A stretch of 64,000 nucleotides of DNA from the NCBI GenBank assembly GCA_041389885.1, contig JAWKRB010000033.1:1-64000 (forward strand). The letters are read 5' to 3'. Position numbers and translations under genes: made by a program. Shown here in pieces: positions 49,735 to 59,004 of the stretch (its first letter is position 1; each line of letters starts with the position of its first letter). Source of the DNA: JAWKRB01 sp041389885. Lineage in GTDB: Bacteria; Myxococcota_A; Polyangia; Polyangiales; Ga0077539. The notes beneath the pieces are model-generated. The model did not search any database and had not been told where the DNA came from. It saw only the letters and a list, made by a program, of their open reading frames with translations.

Positions 49735-51477
49735 ATGCACCTCTACGCCTCTCCCTCCCTCATCCGCCGTGGCCTCGCGTCGATGCTGTGCCTCTCGGCG
49801 CTGAACGGCTGCGACTCGACCACCAGCGAGACCCCCGACGCGGCGGTCTCGGACGTCCCCGCGGTCACCGACGCGGCGACGCCCACCGACACCCCGGCGA
49901 CGACCGACGCGGCGGTGCCCACCGACACCCCCGCGCCCAGCGACGCCGGCGCCCCGACGATTCGCGTGCGCGTCGCGCACCTGAGCCCCAACGCCCCCGC
50001 CGTGGACGTGTGCCTTCGGCCCGCGTCGGCCTCGGGCTTCGCGGGCGTCACGCCCACCCTCGCGTCGAACATGGTCGCCGCCGGGCTCTCCTACACCCAG
50101 GTGACGGCCTACCTCACGATCCCCGCGGGGACCTACGTCGCGCGCCTGGTCGCGCCGGGCTCGACGAACTGCGACACCGCCCTCGCCGGCCTCCCCGACA
50201 TCAACCTCCCGGCCCTCACGGGCGGACAGGTCGCCACCGTCGCCGCCGTGGGCGTCCTCGGCGCGACGGGCGACACGGCGTTCCGGGTGGTCCCCTTCGT
50301 CGACGACCTCGCGCCGGCGGCGATGACCAGCAAGGTGCGCTTCATCCACGCCGCGCCGGGGGTCCCCGCGGTGGACGTGGGGCTCCTCGACTCGATGGAC
50401 GGGTTCACCGGGATCTTCAACAACGTCTCGTTCCCCAGCGCGGCGATGGTGGGCATGGGGACCTACCTCACCACCTCGCAGCCGCTCCCCGGCGTGACCC
50501 TCGCGGCGCGCCCGGCGAACGCGAACATCCCCAACCGCGCGGGATATCCGCTGGTGATCGACGGCGTGCAGTCCATGGCGGGGCAGATCATCACGGCCTT
50601 CGCCATCGGACAGCTCGGCAACGACCAGACCCCCCTGTCGGCCCTGGTCTGCGCCGACAACGCCCCGGCCATGGGCCTGCTCACGCCGTGCTCGGTGCTC
50701 CCCCCGCGCGCGTTCGTGCGCGTCGCGCACCTCGCCCCCGACGCCCCCGCCGTGGACTTCTGCATCCGCAACGGCTCCACGGGTGACTTCGCGGGCCCCG
50801 TGCTCCGCGGCAACAGCATCGGCGGCGGCATGGGCGCGTCGTTCCCGGCGATCACCCAGTACCTCGCGGTCGCGCCGGGGGCCTACACCGTGCGCCTCGT
50901 CGCGCCGGACGCCACGAGCTGCGCGACCTCCCTCGCCGGGCTGCCGGACTACAACCTCCCGATGCTCCCCGCGGGCGCCCGCGCCACCGCCCTCGCCACG
51001 GGCCTCGTCGCCTCGGGCACGCCCATGAACCAGGCGTTCAACGTGACGGCGATCCTCGATGGGAACACCCCGCCGCCGGCCGGGCAGATCAAGCTCCGCT
51101 TCTTCCACGCCGCGCCCGACGCGCCCGCGGTGGACGTGGGCGTGCTCTCGGGCGCGACCTTCACCCCCGTGTTCGCCAACACGGCGTTCAGGGCGCTCGC
51201 GCAGCCCATGGGCGCGGAGATGAACACCGGGTACCTCAGCGTCGCGCCCCTCGCGAACGCCAACCTCCAGGTGCGCGTGGCGGGTATGCCCACGGTCGCC
51301 CTGAACCTGCCGGGCGTGAACATCCCCGCCGACGCCCCGAACGGACGCGCGGTCTCGGTCTTCGCCATCGGCCAGCTCATGGGCAGCGGCAACACCCGCC
51401 TCAGCGCCTTCGTGTGTCAGGACCGCCAGGCCGCCACCGGCGGCATCGCGCCCTGCACCCGCGTCCCCGCCCCCTGA
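49735..51477 (+). CDS. DUF4397 repeat lipoprotein
   Basis: 580-aa predicted lipoprotein (GLASMLCLSALNGC) with an Asp/Ala/Thr linker, then DUF4397 beta-sandwich repeats. Each repeat begins with the hallmark VRVAHLSPNAPAVDV / VRFIHAAPGVPAVDV / LRFFHAAPDAPAVDVGVL pattern and contains a PAGTYVARL-type strand. Four such starts are seen near residues 77, 200, 320 and 445. DUF4397 proteins are extracytoplasmic and of unknown function. The gap before it (49507-49734) shows no gene. Confidence 0.88.
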   Translation: MHLYASPSLIRRGLASMLCLSALNGCDSTTSETPDAAVSDVPAVTDAATPTDTPATTDAAVPTDTPAPSDAGAPTIRVRVAHLSPNAPAVDVCLRPASASGFAGVTPTLASNMVAAGLSYTQVTAYLTIPAGTYVARLVAPGSTNCDTALAGLPDINLPALTGGQVATVAAVGVLGATGDTAFRVVPFVDDLAPAAMTSKVRFIHAAPGVPAVDVGLLDSMDGFTGIFNNVSFPSAAMVGMGTYLTTSQPLPGVTLAARPANANIPNRAGYPLVIDGVQSMAGQIITAFAIGQLGNDQTPLSALVCADNAPAMGLLTPCSVLPPRAFVRVAHLAPDAPAVDFCIRNGSTGDFAGPVLRGNSIGGGMGASFPAITQYLAVAPGAYTVRLVAPDATSCATSLAGLPDYNLPMLPAGARATALATGLVASGTPMNQAFNVTAILDGNTPPPAGQIKLRFFHAAPDAPAVDVGVLSGATFTPVFANTAFRALAQPMGAEMNTGYLSVAPLANANLQVRVAGMPTVALNLPGVNIPADAPNGRAVSVFAIGQLMGSGNTRLSAFVCQDRQAATGGIAPCTRVPAP

Positions 51478-51486
51478 GGCCCTGCG

Positions 51487-53778
51487 TCACTCCCCGCCGC
51501 GCTCGACCCGTCGGGCGCGGTCCTCGGGGGGCACGACCACGGTCTCGCCGTCACGCACCGCGCGCTCAGTCACCACCACCTCGGCCACGACCCGCCCGCG
51601 CGCGGTCACGGTGTATCTCCCCGCCGTCGACACTCCCCCCCGCGTCGCCCACCCCGTCGGGAGGGGCACCCTCACCGACCACCGCCCGCCTCGCACCGTC
51701 GCGAGGGCCTCCCAGCGTCGACGGATGTCCCTCAGCGCCAGGGGGATCGACACCACCACGGGTCCGCCCTGGGGCGCGTCGCCCTCGAGCCGAGCGCCCC
51801 GCACGCGCTCGTAGACCCAGTGCGTGGGGACGGCGGTGGAGAGCCCCTGCACCCGCCCGTGGTCCACGAAGATCGGGCGGAGCGACTCGAAGTGACGCAC
51901 GCCGAGCTGCGCCGCGCCGGAGCCGCCGAGCACCGCCGCGGCGACGGGCACCTCCCGCAAGAACTCCGAGCTCACCACCAGCCGCCCCCGCGCCGAGCGC
52001 TTCACCGCCCGCTCTCCGCGCGGGCTCCGCTGCGAGAGAAACGCCGCCGACGGGAACATCCAGTACCGCGCGTCGCGGCCGTCGAGGGCAGAGACCAGCC
52101 CCGCCTCGTCGCCGCGCCAGGTGGGCTCCAGCGCCGCCCAGGTCGCCCGCGACGCGTACGGACCGAAGCCCGTCACCAGCGCGGGCCGACGCCCGAGGAA
52201 CATCGCCTCGAAGCCCAGCGTCCAGTGCGCGAACACCGCGGGGCGCTCGCCGCGCACCGCCCGCCGGGGAGGGAGGTCCCGAAGGAACAGCGCGGCCTCG
52301 TGCCCCCCGGTGATCCACTGCCCGCGCACCCGCGCGAAGAGCGCGCGGGGCTCCGGGTCCAGCGCGCACCACGCCAGCGCGAGCGCCGCGGGGACCCACA
52401 CCAACGCCTTGCGCCCCAGCGAGATCCGACCGCGCGCGAGCTCCGCGAGCTCCGCGAGCCCGAGGGCGGTCCAGAGCGCGAGCATCGGGGGGTTGGCCCG
52501 GCCGAAGCGGCGCTGCAGGAGGGTGAGCAGCAGCGTCCCGACCCCCAGGAGCGCGAGGCTCAGCGCAGCGTCGAGGCCGCGCCGCGAGGCCCTGCGCAGC
52601 GCGAGCGGGAGGAGCACCGGGGTGGTCAGGGCCAGCGCGCCGTAGTCGTCCAGGGCGCCGCGGAGCCCGCCGCTCAAGAGGGACTGGGTCTCTTGGATGG
52701 AGCCCATCCACGGATCGCGCGTGGCGAGCCACTGCACCAGGCCCTCGCGCACCTCGTGAGCGACCGTCGGCGCCAGCAGCGCCGCGAGCGCCGCCGCGGG
52801 GAGCAGCGCCGCGAGGGTGATCCCCCCACGGCGCGCGGCGCGCCCGAGCCCGGCCCCGCCGTCGAGGCGCCCTGCGATCAAGGTCGCGACGCACACCGCG
52901 ACGCCCCCCGCGGCGAGCAGGGCGGGCTGGAGAAACGACAGCGTCAGGTGATGAAAGGGCTGCCCGTGCGAGAGGATCCAGCGGCCATCGACCGCGGTGA
53001 TCGCCGCCGCGCCGAGGAGCAGCGCCGGCCCGCCGCTGCCCGGCAGCGCCCCCCGCGCGCCCCGGGGGACCTCGCCGAACAGCGCGCGGAGCAGCAGCGC
53101 GCCGGTGGCCAGGCCCCAGGTGAGCAGCGCGCCGGAGAAGCCGTGCACCGTGGCGAAGACCAGCGCCGCGCCCGCGAGCTCGACGCGCAGGGGTGTGTCG
53201 ATCGCCTTGGGGCGCAGGCACCAGAGCGCGACGGCGGCGGTGACCAGGGCCTCGAAGACGTGGTGGTCCGTGCGGCCCACCATGGCCTCGAGGACCGAGA
53301 CGGGCGTGGCGGCGACGAAGAGTCCCGCGGCGAGCGCGGTGAGGTCTCGGGACTCGTCGTCAGGGTCCGACGCCCGCGCGAGCCCCATCGTGAGCGCCAC
53401 GGTGAGCAGCCCGAGCGCGGGGGGGACCCAGGCGATGATCCGCGCGGCGCGGGCGGGGTCTTCGCGCGCCCCGAGGAGCCACGCAGGCAGCGCGAGGAGC
53501 TGGTCGAAGCCGGGTCCCCAGGTGGGCACCGCGCCCTCGGGCCAGTTCATCCACGGGTCCCGCGGGGGCACGTGGGGAAAGCCCTCGAGGGTCCGCAGCG
53601 CGCGGCGCATGTGGTAGTGGCAGTCGGTGTCGAGGGGGATCGTCTCGCCGCCGAGGAACACCACAGGCCGCTGCGTCGCACGGAGATAGAGCGCGAGGCC
53701 GAGCACCGAGGCCGACGCGCCGACGCGGGCCCAGAGGCGCGCGCGCGCCCCATGAACGACGGTGTTGAGCTCGGTCAT
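51487..53778 (-). CDS. STT3/PglB-like membrane glycosyltransferase
   Basis: 763-aa multi-pass protein with about 11-13 helices and a C-terminal soluble domain. Two family motifs are visible: the first-loop DxD (LDTDCHYHMRRAL, Asp 50 and 52) and the MVGRTDHHVFEAL motif of the second acidic region of STT3/AglB/PglB. The acceptor-binding WWDYG motif is not obvious; the nearest is HWTLGFEAMF. It may be a divergent oligosaccharyltransferase or a GT-C glycosyltransferase with another acceptor. Start at 53778 (MTELNTVV). Convergent with the DUF4397 gene. Confidence 0.75.
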   Translation of the reverse strand: MTELNTVVHGARARLWARVGASASVLGLALYLRATQRPVVFLGGETIPLDTDCHYHMRRALRTLEGFPHVPPRDPWMNWPEGAVPTWGPGFDQLLALPAWLLGAREDPARAARIIAWVPPALGLLTVALTMGLARASDPDDESRDLTALAAGLFVAATPVSVLEAMVGRTDHHVFEALVTAAVALWCLRPKAIDTPLRVELAGAALVFATVHGFSGALLTWGLATGALLLRALFGEVPRGARGALPGSGGPALLLGAAAITAVDGRWILSHGQPFHHLTLSFLQPALLAAGGVAVCVATLIAGRLDGGAGLGRAARRGGITLAALLPAAALAALLAPTVAHEVREGLVQWLATRDPWMGSIQETQSLLSGGLRGALDDYGALALTTPVLLPLALRRASRRGLDAALSLALLGVGTLLLTLLQRRFGRANPPMLALWTALGLAELAELARGRISLGRKALVWVPAALALAWCALDPEPRALFARVRGQWITGGHEAALFLRDLPPRRAVRGERPAVFAHWTLGFEAMFLGRRPALVTGFGPYASRATWAALEPTWRGDEAGLVSALDGRDARYWMFPSAAFLSQRSPRGERAVKRSARGRLVVSSEFLREVPVAAAVLGGSGAAQLGVRHFESLRPIFVDHGRVQGLSTAVPTHWVYERVRGARLEGDAPQGGPVVVSIPLALRDIRRRWEALATVRGGRWSVRVPLPTGWATRGGVSTAGRYTVTARGRVVAEVVVTERAVRDGETVVVPPEDRARRVERGGE

Positions 53779-53892
53779 CGGTGCGACGGGCACAGTATCG
53801 CAAGGGCCCCTCACGGCGCGCAGGAAGAAGCGCGCTCGCCCTCCCCGCCACGCGTCTTGAGCCCCCCGCGCGGTGCGGCGGCCTCAGCCTCG

Positions 53893-53910
53893 CCCTCTCC
53901 CTCTCCCTCT
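53893..53910 (+). repeat. (CCCTCT)n short tandem repeat upstream of hsdR
   Basis: Three perfect and one partial CCCTCT hexamer lie about 120 bp upstream of the hsdR start, in an otherwise pyrimidine-rich tract. Hexamer changes would alter promoter or leader spacing without affecting the reading frame. Confidence 0.6.
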
Positions 53911-54032
53911 CCCTGGGCTTGGGGCATGGCGGCCCCTACCGGCATTCTCCTTCCCTCCCCCCCCCGCGCACATCTACCATCACGGCCCCAAAGCGGGGTT
54001 GGGACCGCGGAGCACCCGAGAGCGACAAACCG

Positions 54033-57000
54033 ATGAAGCCTGCGTCCGAGAACTTCGGCTTTCTCGCCAACCACTACGCGAAGCTTGAAGGCGTCGCCGC
54101 CAACGCCGAGCGCGACTGGTCCCGCGACCCCGTCGGGAGCCTCATTCGCCTCCGGCTCTTCACCGAGCTCCTCGCGCGGCAGTGCGCCGTCAAGCTCCGC
54201 ATGTCCGTCACGACGCAGGAGAGCTTCAACGACGTCGTCTCTCTCCTCGAACGCGCGGGCATCCCCCGCGAGCCCTTCGACCTCATGCACGCCATCCGGC
54301 GCCGGGGCAACGAGGCCGCGCACCGCGCCTCGGGCACCGCCGACGAGGCCCTCGCCCTCCTGCGCGTCACCCACCAGCTCGCCGTCTGGTACTTCCGAGC
54401 CTTTCACGACAGCGCCTTCAAGGCCCCCGCCTTCAAGACCCCCGAAGACCCCGGCGCCACCCTCCAGCGCCTCCAGGCCGAACTCGCCGCGGCGCAGAAG
54501 GCCGCCCGCGAGCAGCGCTCCGCCGCCGAGGGCGCCAAGGCCGAGGCCGAGGCCGCCCGCGTCGCCGCCGAGACCGAGGCCATCGAGCGCCAGATCGCCG
54601 AAGAGCGCGCCGACAAAGAGGCCGCCGACCGCGCGCTCTGGGAGCAGATGGCCCAGGAGTACGAAGCCGCCGCGAAGAGCGCCCCCGCACCCTCCGAGCC
54701 CGTCGCCCCCGACCTCGCCGCGCTCCTCGACGGCTTTCTGCGCCAGGCCGCCGAGGCCGCGAAGAAGATCCGCGTCACCGAGGCCGACGTGCGCCGGGGC
54801 ATCGACGAAGCCCTCCGTGACGCGGGGTGGGAGGCCGACTCGGTCGCCCTCACCTACGCCGCCGGCGCCCGCCCCGAGCACGGCGTCGACCGCGCCATCG
54901 CCGAGTGGCCCACCGCCGACGGCACCGCCGACTACGTGCTCTTTCTGGGACTGCGCCCGGTGGCGGTCCTCGAGGCCAAGCGCGGCGTCACCAGCGCCGT
55001 CGACGCGCTCACCCAGGCCGAGCGCTACAGCCGCGGGTACGTCGTGAAGGGCCACGAGGCCCCCGCGGGCGGACCCTGGGCGGGCTTCAAGATCCCCCTG
55101 CTCTTCGCCACCAACGGGCGCCCCTACCTCAAGCAGATCGAGCACGCCTCGGGGGTGTGGTTTCGCGACGCGCGGAGCCCGACGAACAAGCCCCGCGCCC
55201 TGCACGGCTGGATGTCTCCCGAGGGGGTGAAAGCCCTCCTCGAGGTCGACGTCGACGGCGCCCACGCCGAGCTCAAGAAGAGCCCCGTCGAGGCCCTGCA
55301 CCTCCGGGGGTACCAGAACGAGGCCATCCTCGCCGTCGAGGCCGCCCTCGCCGCCGGGCGCGACACCCTCCTTGTCGCCATGGCCACGGGCACGGGAAAG
55401 ACCCGCACCGCCATCGGGCTGATCTATCGCCTCCTCGAGGCCGGGCGCTTTCGCCGCGTGCTCTTTCTCGTCGACCGCAGCGCCCTCGGCGAGCAGACCG
55501 CCAACGTCATCAAGGACTACAAGGTCGCCAGCGAGAAGACCTTCGCGCAGATCTTCGGCTTCAAAGAGCTCTCCGACGCGTCCCCCGACCGCGACACCCG
55601 GCTCCACATCGCCACCGTGCAGGGGATGATGCGCCGCGTGCTCGACGACGAGGGCCCCGCGCTCCCCGTCGACAGCTACGACTGCATCGTCGTCGACGAG
55701 TGCCACCGGGGCTACACCCTCGACCGAGAGATGTCCGAGGTCGAGATGGGCTTTCGCGACCCCCGCGACTACGTCTCCCGCTACCGCAAGGTCATCGAGT
55801 ACTTCGACGCCGTGAAGATCGGCCTCACCGCCACCCCCGCGCTGCACACCGCGGAGATCTTCGGCGCGCCGATCTACCAGTACACCTTCACCCGCGCGGT
55901 GCTCGACAAGGTGCTCGTCCCCCAGGAGCCGCCCATTCGCATCGTGACGGCCCTCGCCCGCGACGGGATCAAGTACCGGGTCGGAGAGACGATCTCGGTC
56001 TACAACCGGCTGACCGGCGAGGTCGAGCTCTCGAACGCCCCCGATGAGCTCGACTTCGAGGTCGACGCGTTCAACCGCTCGCTCAAGGTCCGGAGCTTCA
56101 ACGAGGTGGTGTGCGCCCAGCTCGCCGAGGTCATCGACCCCCACCTCGACGACAAGACCCTGGTCTTTTGCGTCGACGACGCCCACGCCACCGAGGTCAC
56201 CGCCCTGCTCAAAATCGCCTTCGACAAGCGCTGGAAGCGCGTCGACAACGACGCCGTGATGAAGATCACCGGCGCCGTCGACCGGCCCCTGGAGCAGATC
56301 CGGCGCTTCCGCAACGAGCGCCAGCCGAGCGTGGTGGTCACCGTCGACCTGCTCACCACGGGGATCGACGTGCCTCGCATCTGCAACGTGGTGTTCCTCC
56401 GGCGGGTGAAGAGCCGGATCCTCTACGAGCAGATGCTCGGACGCGCGACGCGGCTGTGCCCCGAGATCGAGAAGGAGTCGTTTCGCATCTACGACGCCGT
56501 CGGGCAGACCGAGCTCGTCGGCGACCTCACCGACATGAAGCCCTCGGTGGTGTCTCCGAAGTTCACCTTTCGGCAGCTCGCCCAGGAGCTGCTCACCACC
56601 CCCGACGCGCGGGCGCGGGAGGCCGTGCTCGCGCAGCTGCTCACCCGGCTCCGGCGCAAGCGCGCGGCGGTGGAGAAGTCCGTACCGCTGGAGTTCGAAG
56701 CCGCGGCGGGGATGTCCCCCGACGCGCTGCTGAGCTCGCTCACGACGAAGACCCCCGCCGAGGCCGCGGCGTGGCTGGTCGAGCACCCGAGCGCCGTGGG
56801 GCTCCTCGATCGCGTCAGCGGCGTCGACCCCGGCGTGGTCATCCACCACGGCGAGGACGCGCTCATCGAGGTGCGCCAGGACTTCGACGGAAAGACCCCG
56901 GCGGACTACCTCGAAGCTTTCGGCGCGTTCATTCAAGCGAACATGAACCGCATCCCCGGGCTCATGGTGGTGAAGACCGCCCCCAGGGACCTCACCCGCA

Positions 57001-57401
57001 AGCAGCTCCAGGAGCTCGCCGAGGCCCTCGCCCACGAGGGCTACTCCGAGATCAAGCTCCAGACCGCCTGGCGCCGCGCCACCAACGAAGACATCGCCGC
57101 GTCGATCATCGGGTACATCCGCCAGCGGGCCCTGGGCGAGCCCCTCGTGCCCTACGCCGAGCGCGTCGAGCGCGCCGTGAAGCGCGTGCGCAACAGCCGC
57201 GAGTGGACCCGCCCCCAGCGCATGTGGCTCGAACGCATCGGCAAGCAGATGGCCGTGACCACCGTCGTCGACCGCCCCGCCCTCGACGCCGAGCCCTTCA
57301 GCGACCACGGCGGCTTCGAGCACGTCAACGAGGTCTTCGACGGCGAGGCCGAAGAGGTCCTCCGGGCGCTGCGCGAGGCCGTCTGGATGGAGGTCGGGTG
57401 A
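54033..57401 (+). CDS. hsdR: Type I restriction endonuclease subunit R
   Basis: 1,122-aa translocase/nuclease. A DUF4145-like N terminus (FGFLANHYAKLEGVAANAER) is followed by an Ala/Glu-rich coiled coil at about residues 146-210. The PD-(D/E)XK nuclease motif has Asp in TADYVLFLG and E-x-K in AVLEAKRG. The SF2 helicase has MATGTGKTRTAIGL (about residue 452), VVDECHRG, IGLTATPA and QMLGRATR. An EcoEI-type C terminus ends it. It cleaves DNA after ATP-driven translocation when HsdS/HsdM signal an unmethylated site. The start at 54033 (MKPASENFG) is preferred over 53781, whose extension is Pro/Ser-rich and repetitive. Confidence 0.95.
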   Translation: MKPASENFGFLANHYAKLEGVAANAERDWSRDPVGSLIRLRLFTELLARQCAVKLRMSVTTQESFNDVVSLLERAGIPREPFDLMHAIRRRGNEAAHRASGTADEALALLRVTHQLAVWYFRAFHDSAFKAPAFKTPEDPGATLQRLQAELAAAQKAAREQRSAAEGAKAEAEAARVAAETEAIERQIAEERADKEAADRALWEQMAQEYEAAAKSAPAPSEPVAPDLAALLDGFLRQAAEAAKKIRVTEADVRRGIDEALRDAGWEADSVALTYAAGARPEHGVDRAIAEWPTADGTADYVLFLGLRPVAVLEAKRGVTSAVDALTQAERYSRGYVVKGHEAPAGGPWAGFKIPLLFATNGRPYLKQIEHASGVWFRDARSPTNKPRALHGWMSPEGVKALLEVDVDGAHAELKKSPVEALHLRGYQNEAILAVEAALAAGRDTLLVAMATGTGKTRTAIGLIYRLLEAGRFRRVLFLVDRSALGEQTANVIKDYKVASEKTFAQIFGFKELSDASPDRDTRLHIATVQGMMRRVLDDEGPALPVDSYDCIVVDECHRGYTLDREMSEVEMGFRDPRDYVSRYRKVIEYFDAVKIGLTATPALHTAEIFGAPIYQYTFTRAVLDKVLVPQEPPIRIVTALARDGIKYRVGETISVYNRLTGEVELSNAPDELDFEVDAFNRSLKVRSFNEVVCAQLAEVIDPHLDDKTLVFCVDDAHATEVTALLKIAFDKRWKRVDNDAVMKITGAVDRPLEQIRRFRNERQPSVVVTVDLLTTGIDVPRICNVVFLRRVKSRILYEQMLGRATRLCPEIEKESFRIYDAVGQTELVGDLTDMKPSVVSPKFTFRQLAQELLTTPDARAREAVLAQLLTRLRRKRAAVEKSVPLEFEAAAGMSPDALLSSLTTKTPAEAAAWLVEHPSAVGLLDRVSGVDPGVVIHHGEDALIEVRQDFDGKTPADYLEAFGAFIQANMNRIPGLMVVKTAPRDLTRKQLQELAEALAHEGYSEIKLQTAWRRATNEDIAASIIGYIRQRALGEPLVPYAERVERAVKRVRNSREWTRPQRMWLERIGKQMAVTTVVDRPALDAEPFSDHGGFEHVNEVFDGEAEEVLRALREAVWMEVG

Positions 57402-57416
57402 GGGGACGGTCGACTC

Positions 57417-57564
57417 ACCTCACCCCGCGCGGCCCGCGGGGCCCGTGGGCGCCCCTCTCCCGAAGGGGAGAGGGGCACGAATGTTCTGTATTTCAAGAGA
57501 GTTACTGCCCCTCTCCCCTCGGGAGAGGGGACGCGCGCGCCCCGCGCATCGCGTGGGGTGAGGT
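57417..57564. repeat. Palindromic intergenic element, copy 1
   Basis: Terminal inverted repeats ACCTCACCCC (57417) and GGGGTGAGGT (ending 57564) enclose two hairpins. One is CCCCTCTCCC-GAA-GGGGAGAGGGG (57451-57476), the other GCCCCTCTCCCCTCGGGAGAGGGG (57507-57530), separated by an AT-richer spacer. It lies between hsdR and hsdM. A second copy lies at 60354-60482. Such elements are typical of BIME/MITE-like repeats. Confidence 0.85.
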
Positions 57565-57576
57565 CGGAGAGAACCC

Positions 57577-59004
57577 ATGAGCAGCACCACGCACGACATC
57601 GTTCAGAAGCTCTGGGGCTTCTGCGACATCCTCCGCGACGACGGGATCACCTATCATCAGTACGTCACCGAGCTGACCTACCTGCTCTTTCTCAAGATGG
57701 CGAAAGAGACGAAGACCGAAGACCAGATCCCCGAGGGATTTCGCTGGGACGCGATCGTTGCCAAGAAGGGCCTCGGGCAGCTCACGCTCTACAAGAAGGC
57801 CCTCCTCGAGCTCAGCACCGAGGGCTCCCCCGCCGTGCAGGCGATCTACACCGACGCCCAGACCTCCCTGCGCGAGCCCAACAACCTCGCCAAGCTCGTG
57901 AGCCAGATCGACGAGCTCAACTGGTACCGCGCCCGCGAAGAGGGACTCGGCGACCTCTACGAAGGGCTGTTGGAGAAGAACGCGGGCGAGGTGAAGTCGG
58001 GCGCGGGGCAGTACTTCACGCCCCGTCCGCTCATCGACGCCATCGTGGCCCTCGTCGCCCCGGAGGCCGGCGAGGTGATTCAAGACCCCGCCGCGGGCAC
58101 CGCGGGCTTTCTCATCGCCGCCGATCGCCACGTGAAGTCGAAGACCGAAGACCTCTTCTCCCTCACCGCGAAGGCGCGGGCGTGGCAGAAGCGCGAGGCC
58201 TACGTCGGGGTCGAGCTGGTCCCCGAGACCCGGCGCCTCGCCCTGATGAACCTCATGCTCCACGGCATCGACGGGACCGTGCACCTCGGCGACGCCCTCT
58301 CGTCCCTCGGGAGCGGGCTCGACAAGGCCGACGTGATCCTCACCAATCCCCCCTTCGGCACCAAGCGCGGGGGCGAGGCGCCGCGGCGCGACGACTTCTC
58401 GTACAAGACCTCGAACAAGCAGCTCGCCTTTCTTCAGCACGTCTACCGCGGGCTCAAGCCCGGCGGGCGGGCGGCGGTGGTCATTCCCGACAACGTGCTC
58501 TTTGAAGACGGCGTCGGGGTGCAGATCCGCCAGGACCTCATGGAGAAGACGCGGCTGCACACGATCCTGCGGCTCCCCACGGGGATCTTCTACGCCCAGG
58601 GCGTGAAGACCAACGTGCTCTTCTTCACCCGCGGAAAGACCGACAAGGCCAACACCGCCGAGACCTGGTTCTACGACCTGCGCACGAACATGCCCTCCTT
58701 CGGCAAGCGCACGCCCTTCACCCGCGAGCACTTCGCCGAGTTCGAGGCGCTCTACGGGCGCGACCCCGGTGGCGCCGCCCCCCGCAAGGACCAGGGCGAG
58801 ACCGGCCGCTGGCGCCGCTTCACCCGCGAGGAGATCCAGAAGCGCGGCGACAACCTCGATGTCTCCTGGCTCAAGGACGACAAGGCCAGCAGCGGCGGCG
58901 AGCTGGAGGAGCCCGAGGTGATCGCCGCGCAGATCGTGGAGCGCCTGGAGAGCGCGCTGGGGGAGATGAAGGGGCTGATGAGCGCGATGGAGGGGGAGGC
59001 GTGA
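57577..59004 (+). CDS. hsdM: Type I restriction-modification adenine methyltransferase subunit M
   Basis: 475-aa N6-adenine methyltransferase. The N-terminal helical domain (LWGFCDILRDDGITYHQYV) is followed by the SAM-binding motif I QDPAAGTAGFLIAADRH and the catalytic motif IV TNPPFGTKRGGE. The C terminus has DLRTNMPSFGKRTPFTREHF and a helix that contacts HsdS. It methylates the target adenine together with HsdS. Its TGA overlaps the GTG start of hsdS (GTGA). Full-length for the family. Confidence 0.95.
   Translation: MSSTTHDIVQKLWGFCDILRDDGITYHQYVTELTYLLFLKMAKETKTEDQIPEGFRWDAIVAKKGLGQLTLYKKALLELSTEGSPAVQAIYTDAQTSLREPNNLAKLVSQIDELNWYRAREEGLGDLYEGLLEKNAGEVKSGAGQYFTPRPLIDAIVALVAPEAGEVIQDPAAGTAGFLIAADRHVKSKTEDLFSLTAKARAWQKREAYVGVELVPETRRLALMNLMLHGIDGTVHLGDALSSLGSGLDKADVILTNPPFGTKRGGEAPRRDDFSYKTSNKQLAFLQHVYRGLKPGGRAAVVIPDNVLFEDGVGVQIRQDLMEKTRLHTILRLPTGIFYAQGVKTNVLFFTRGKTDKANTAETWFYDLRTNMPSFGKRTPFTREHFAEFEALYGRDPGGAAPRKDQGETGRWRRFTREEIQKRGDNLDVSWLKDDKASSGGELEEPEVIAAQIVERLESALGEMKGLMSAMEGEA

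Noticed and set aside
53811..57323. 1,170-codon antisense ORF opposite hsdR
   Set aside because: hsdR on the plus strand has complete helicase and nuclease motifs; the antisense frame is open only because of high GC third positions.
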